From an uncultured Methanoregula sp. (GTDB lineage Archaea > Halobacteriota > Methanomicrobia > Methanomicrobiales > Methanospirillaceae), in the NCBI RefSeq assembly GCF_963677065.1, contig NZ_OY781872.1:615419-679418 (forward strand): a DNA stretch of 64,000 bases, in the 5' to 3' direction. Numbering within the stretch: the stretch's first letter is position 1; each line of letters starts with the position of its first letter. Below are positions 63,864-64,000 of the stretch, piece after piece. The translations under genes were made by a program, and so were the position numbers. A model generated the notes under the pieces. It did no database searches. It worked only from the letters and a program-made list of their open reading frames with translations, and was not told the DNA's origin.

Positions 63864-64000
63864 GTGTGCGGCATTGTCGGATACGTTGGCAGAAAAGAAG
63901 CTGCTCCGATTATTGTTGAGGGACTTAAAAAACTCGAGTACCGCGGCTACGATTCATTCGGCGTTGCCACACTTGGCAATGGTATTGAACTGGCAAAACA
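63864..64000 (+). CDS. glmS: Glutamine-fructose-6-phosphate aminotransferase, N-terminal part
   Basis: Open to the window edge: 45 residues from GTG 63864 are visible. Met-Cys-Gly-Ile-Val-Gly-Tyr matches the N-terminal nucleophile of GlmS, with the catalytic Cys2 exposed after methionine removal, and the EYRGYDSFG segment fits the family (Ala is usual where Phe stands). It makes glucosamine-6-phosphate, the entry substrate for the upstream enzymes. The rest is outside the window. Confidence 0.92.
   Translation, partial: MCGIVGYVGRKEAAPIIVEGLKKLEYRGYDSFGVATLGNGIELAK

Overview
The window is chromosomal DNA of a hydrogenotrophic methanogenic archaeon, most likely Methanomicrobiales close to Methanoregula or Methanosphaerula (the genus is an inference). 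The reasons are an intact F420-reducing hydrogenase operon (frhADGB), a methanofuran-pathway kinase (MfnE-like), O-phosphoseryl-tRNA synthetase (SepRS), an archaeal phosphoribulokinase, archaeal translation factors (aIF2-beta, aEF1-beta, EF-2, aRF1), 4-demethylwyosine synthase and RpoL. SD-like sequences (GGAGG, GGTGAT), TATA boxes and oligo-T terminators are archaeal in style. Genes are dense on both strands and most are housekeeping genes. No CRISPR array, insertion sequence or prophage was seen.

Layout. 0-8.2 kb: a truncated hypothetical gene, e-MtaB-type tRNA methylthiotransferase, nadX-nadC, a HEAT-repeat protein, two small DNA-binding regulators behind a striking double palindrome, a phospholipase D-like surface protein, mfnE, and a zinc-ribbon/aEF1-beta pair. 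8.2-19.6 kb: malate dehydrogenase, SRP RNA, two tRNA genes, a zinc-ribbon methyltransferase, two M24 peptidases, an AAA ATPase, a PhnP-like hydrolase, rpoL, aIF2-beta with a TRAM domain, flavodoxin, ilvC and mptA. 19.6-24.4 kb: frhADGB and an 878-base gene-free stretch. 24.4-35.6 kb: TrmO, an orphan DNA methyltransferase, DUF362, a DEDD-type nuclease, a HicB-like protein, GC-rich duplicated spacers, an aminotransferase, PEGA and sensor membrane proteins, and two cyclophilins. 35.9-48.9 kb: the str genes (rps12-rps7-fusA), queDEC, NUDIX, a lipoprotein hydrolase, aRF1-argS-taw1-sepS and phosphoribulokinase. 49-64 kb: a membrane protein/HTH regulator pair, an MrfA/MrfB-like repair pair, a HAD phosphatase, a transglutaminase-like protein, a second orphan methyltransferase, sufC-sufB, pcm, a cyclase, and glmM with two GlmU-like genes and the start of glmS.

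How the genes work together. frhA and frhG encode the NiFe-hydrogenase core, frhB the F420-reducing subunit and frhD the maturation protease. queD, queE and queC make preQ0 for archaeosine in tRNA. ArgRS, Taw1 and SepRS form an overlapping translation block. sufC and sufB assemble Fe-S clusters. The last five kilobases supply UDP-N-acetylglucosamine-type sugars. The least explored items are the archaeal MrfAB-like pair, the apparently non-ATG start of mptA, the operator-like repeats in front of the small regulators, and the GC-rich duplicated spacers.
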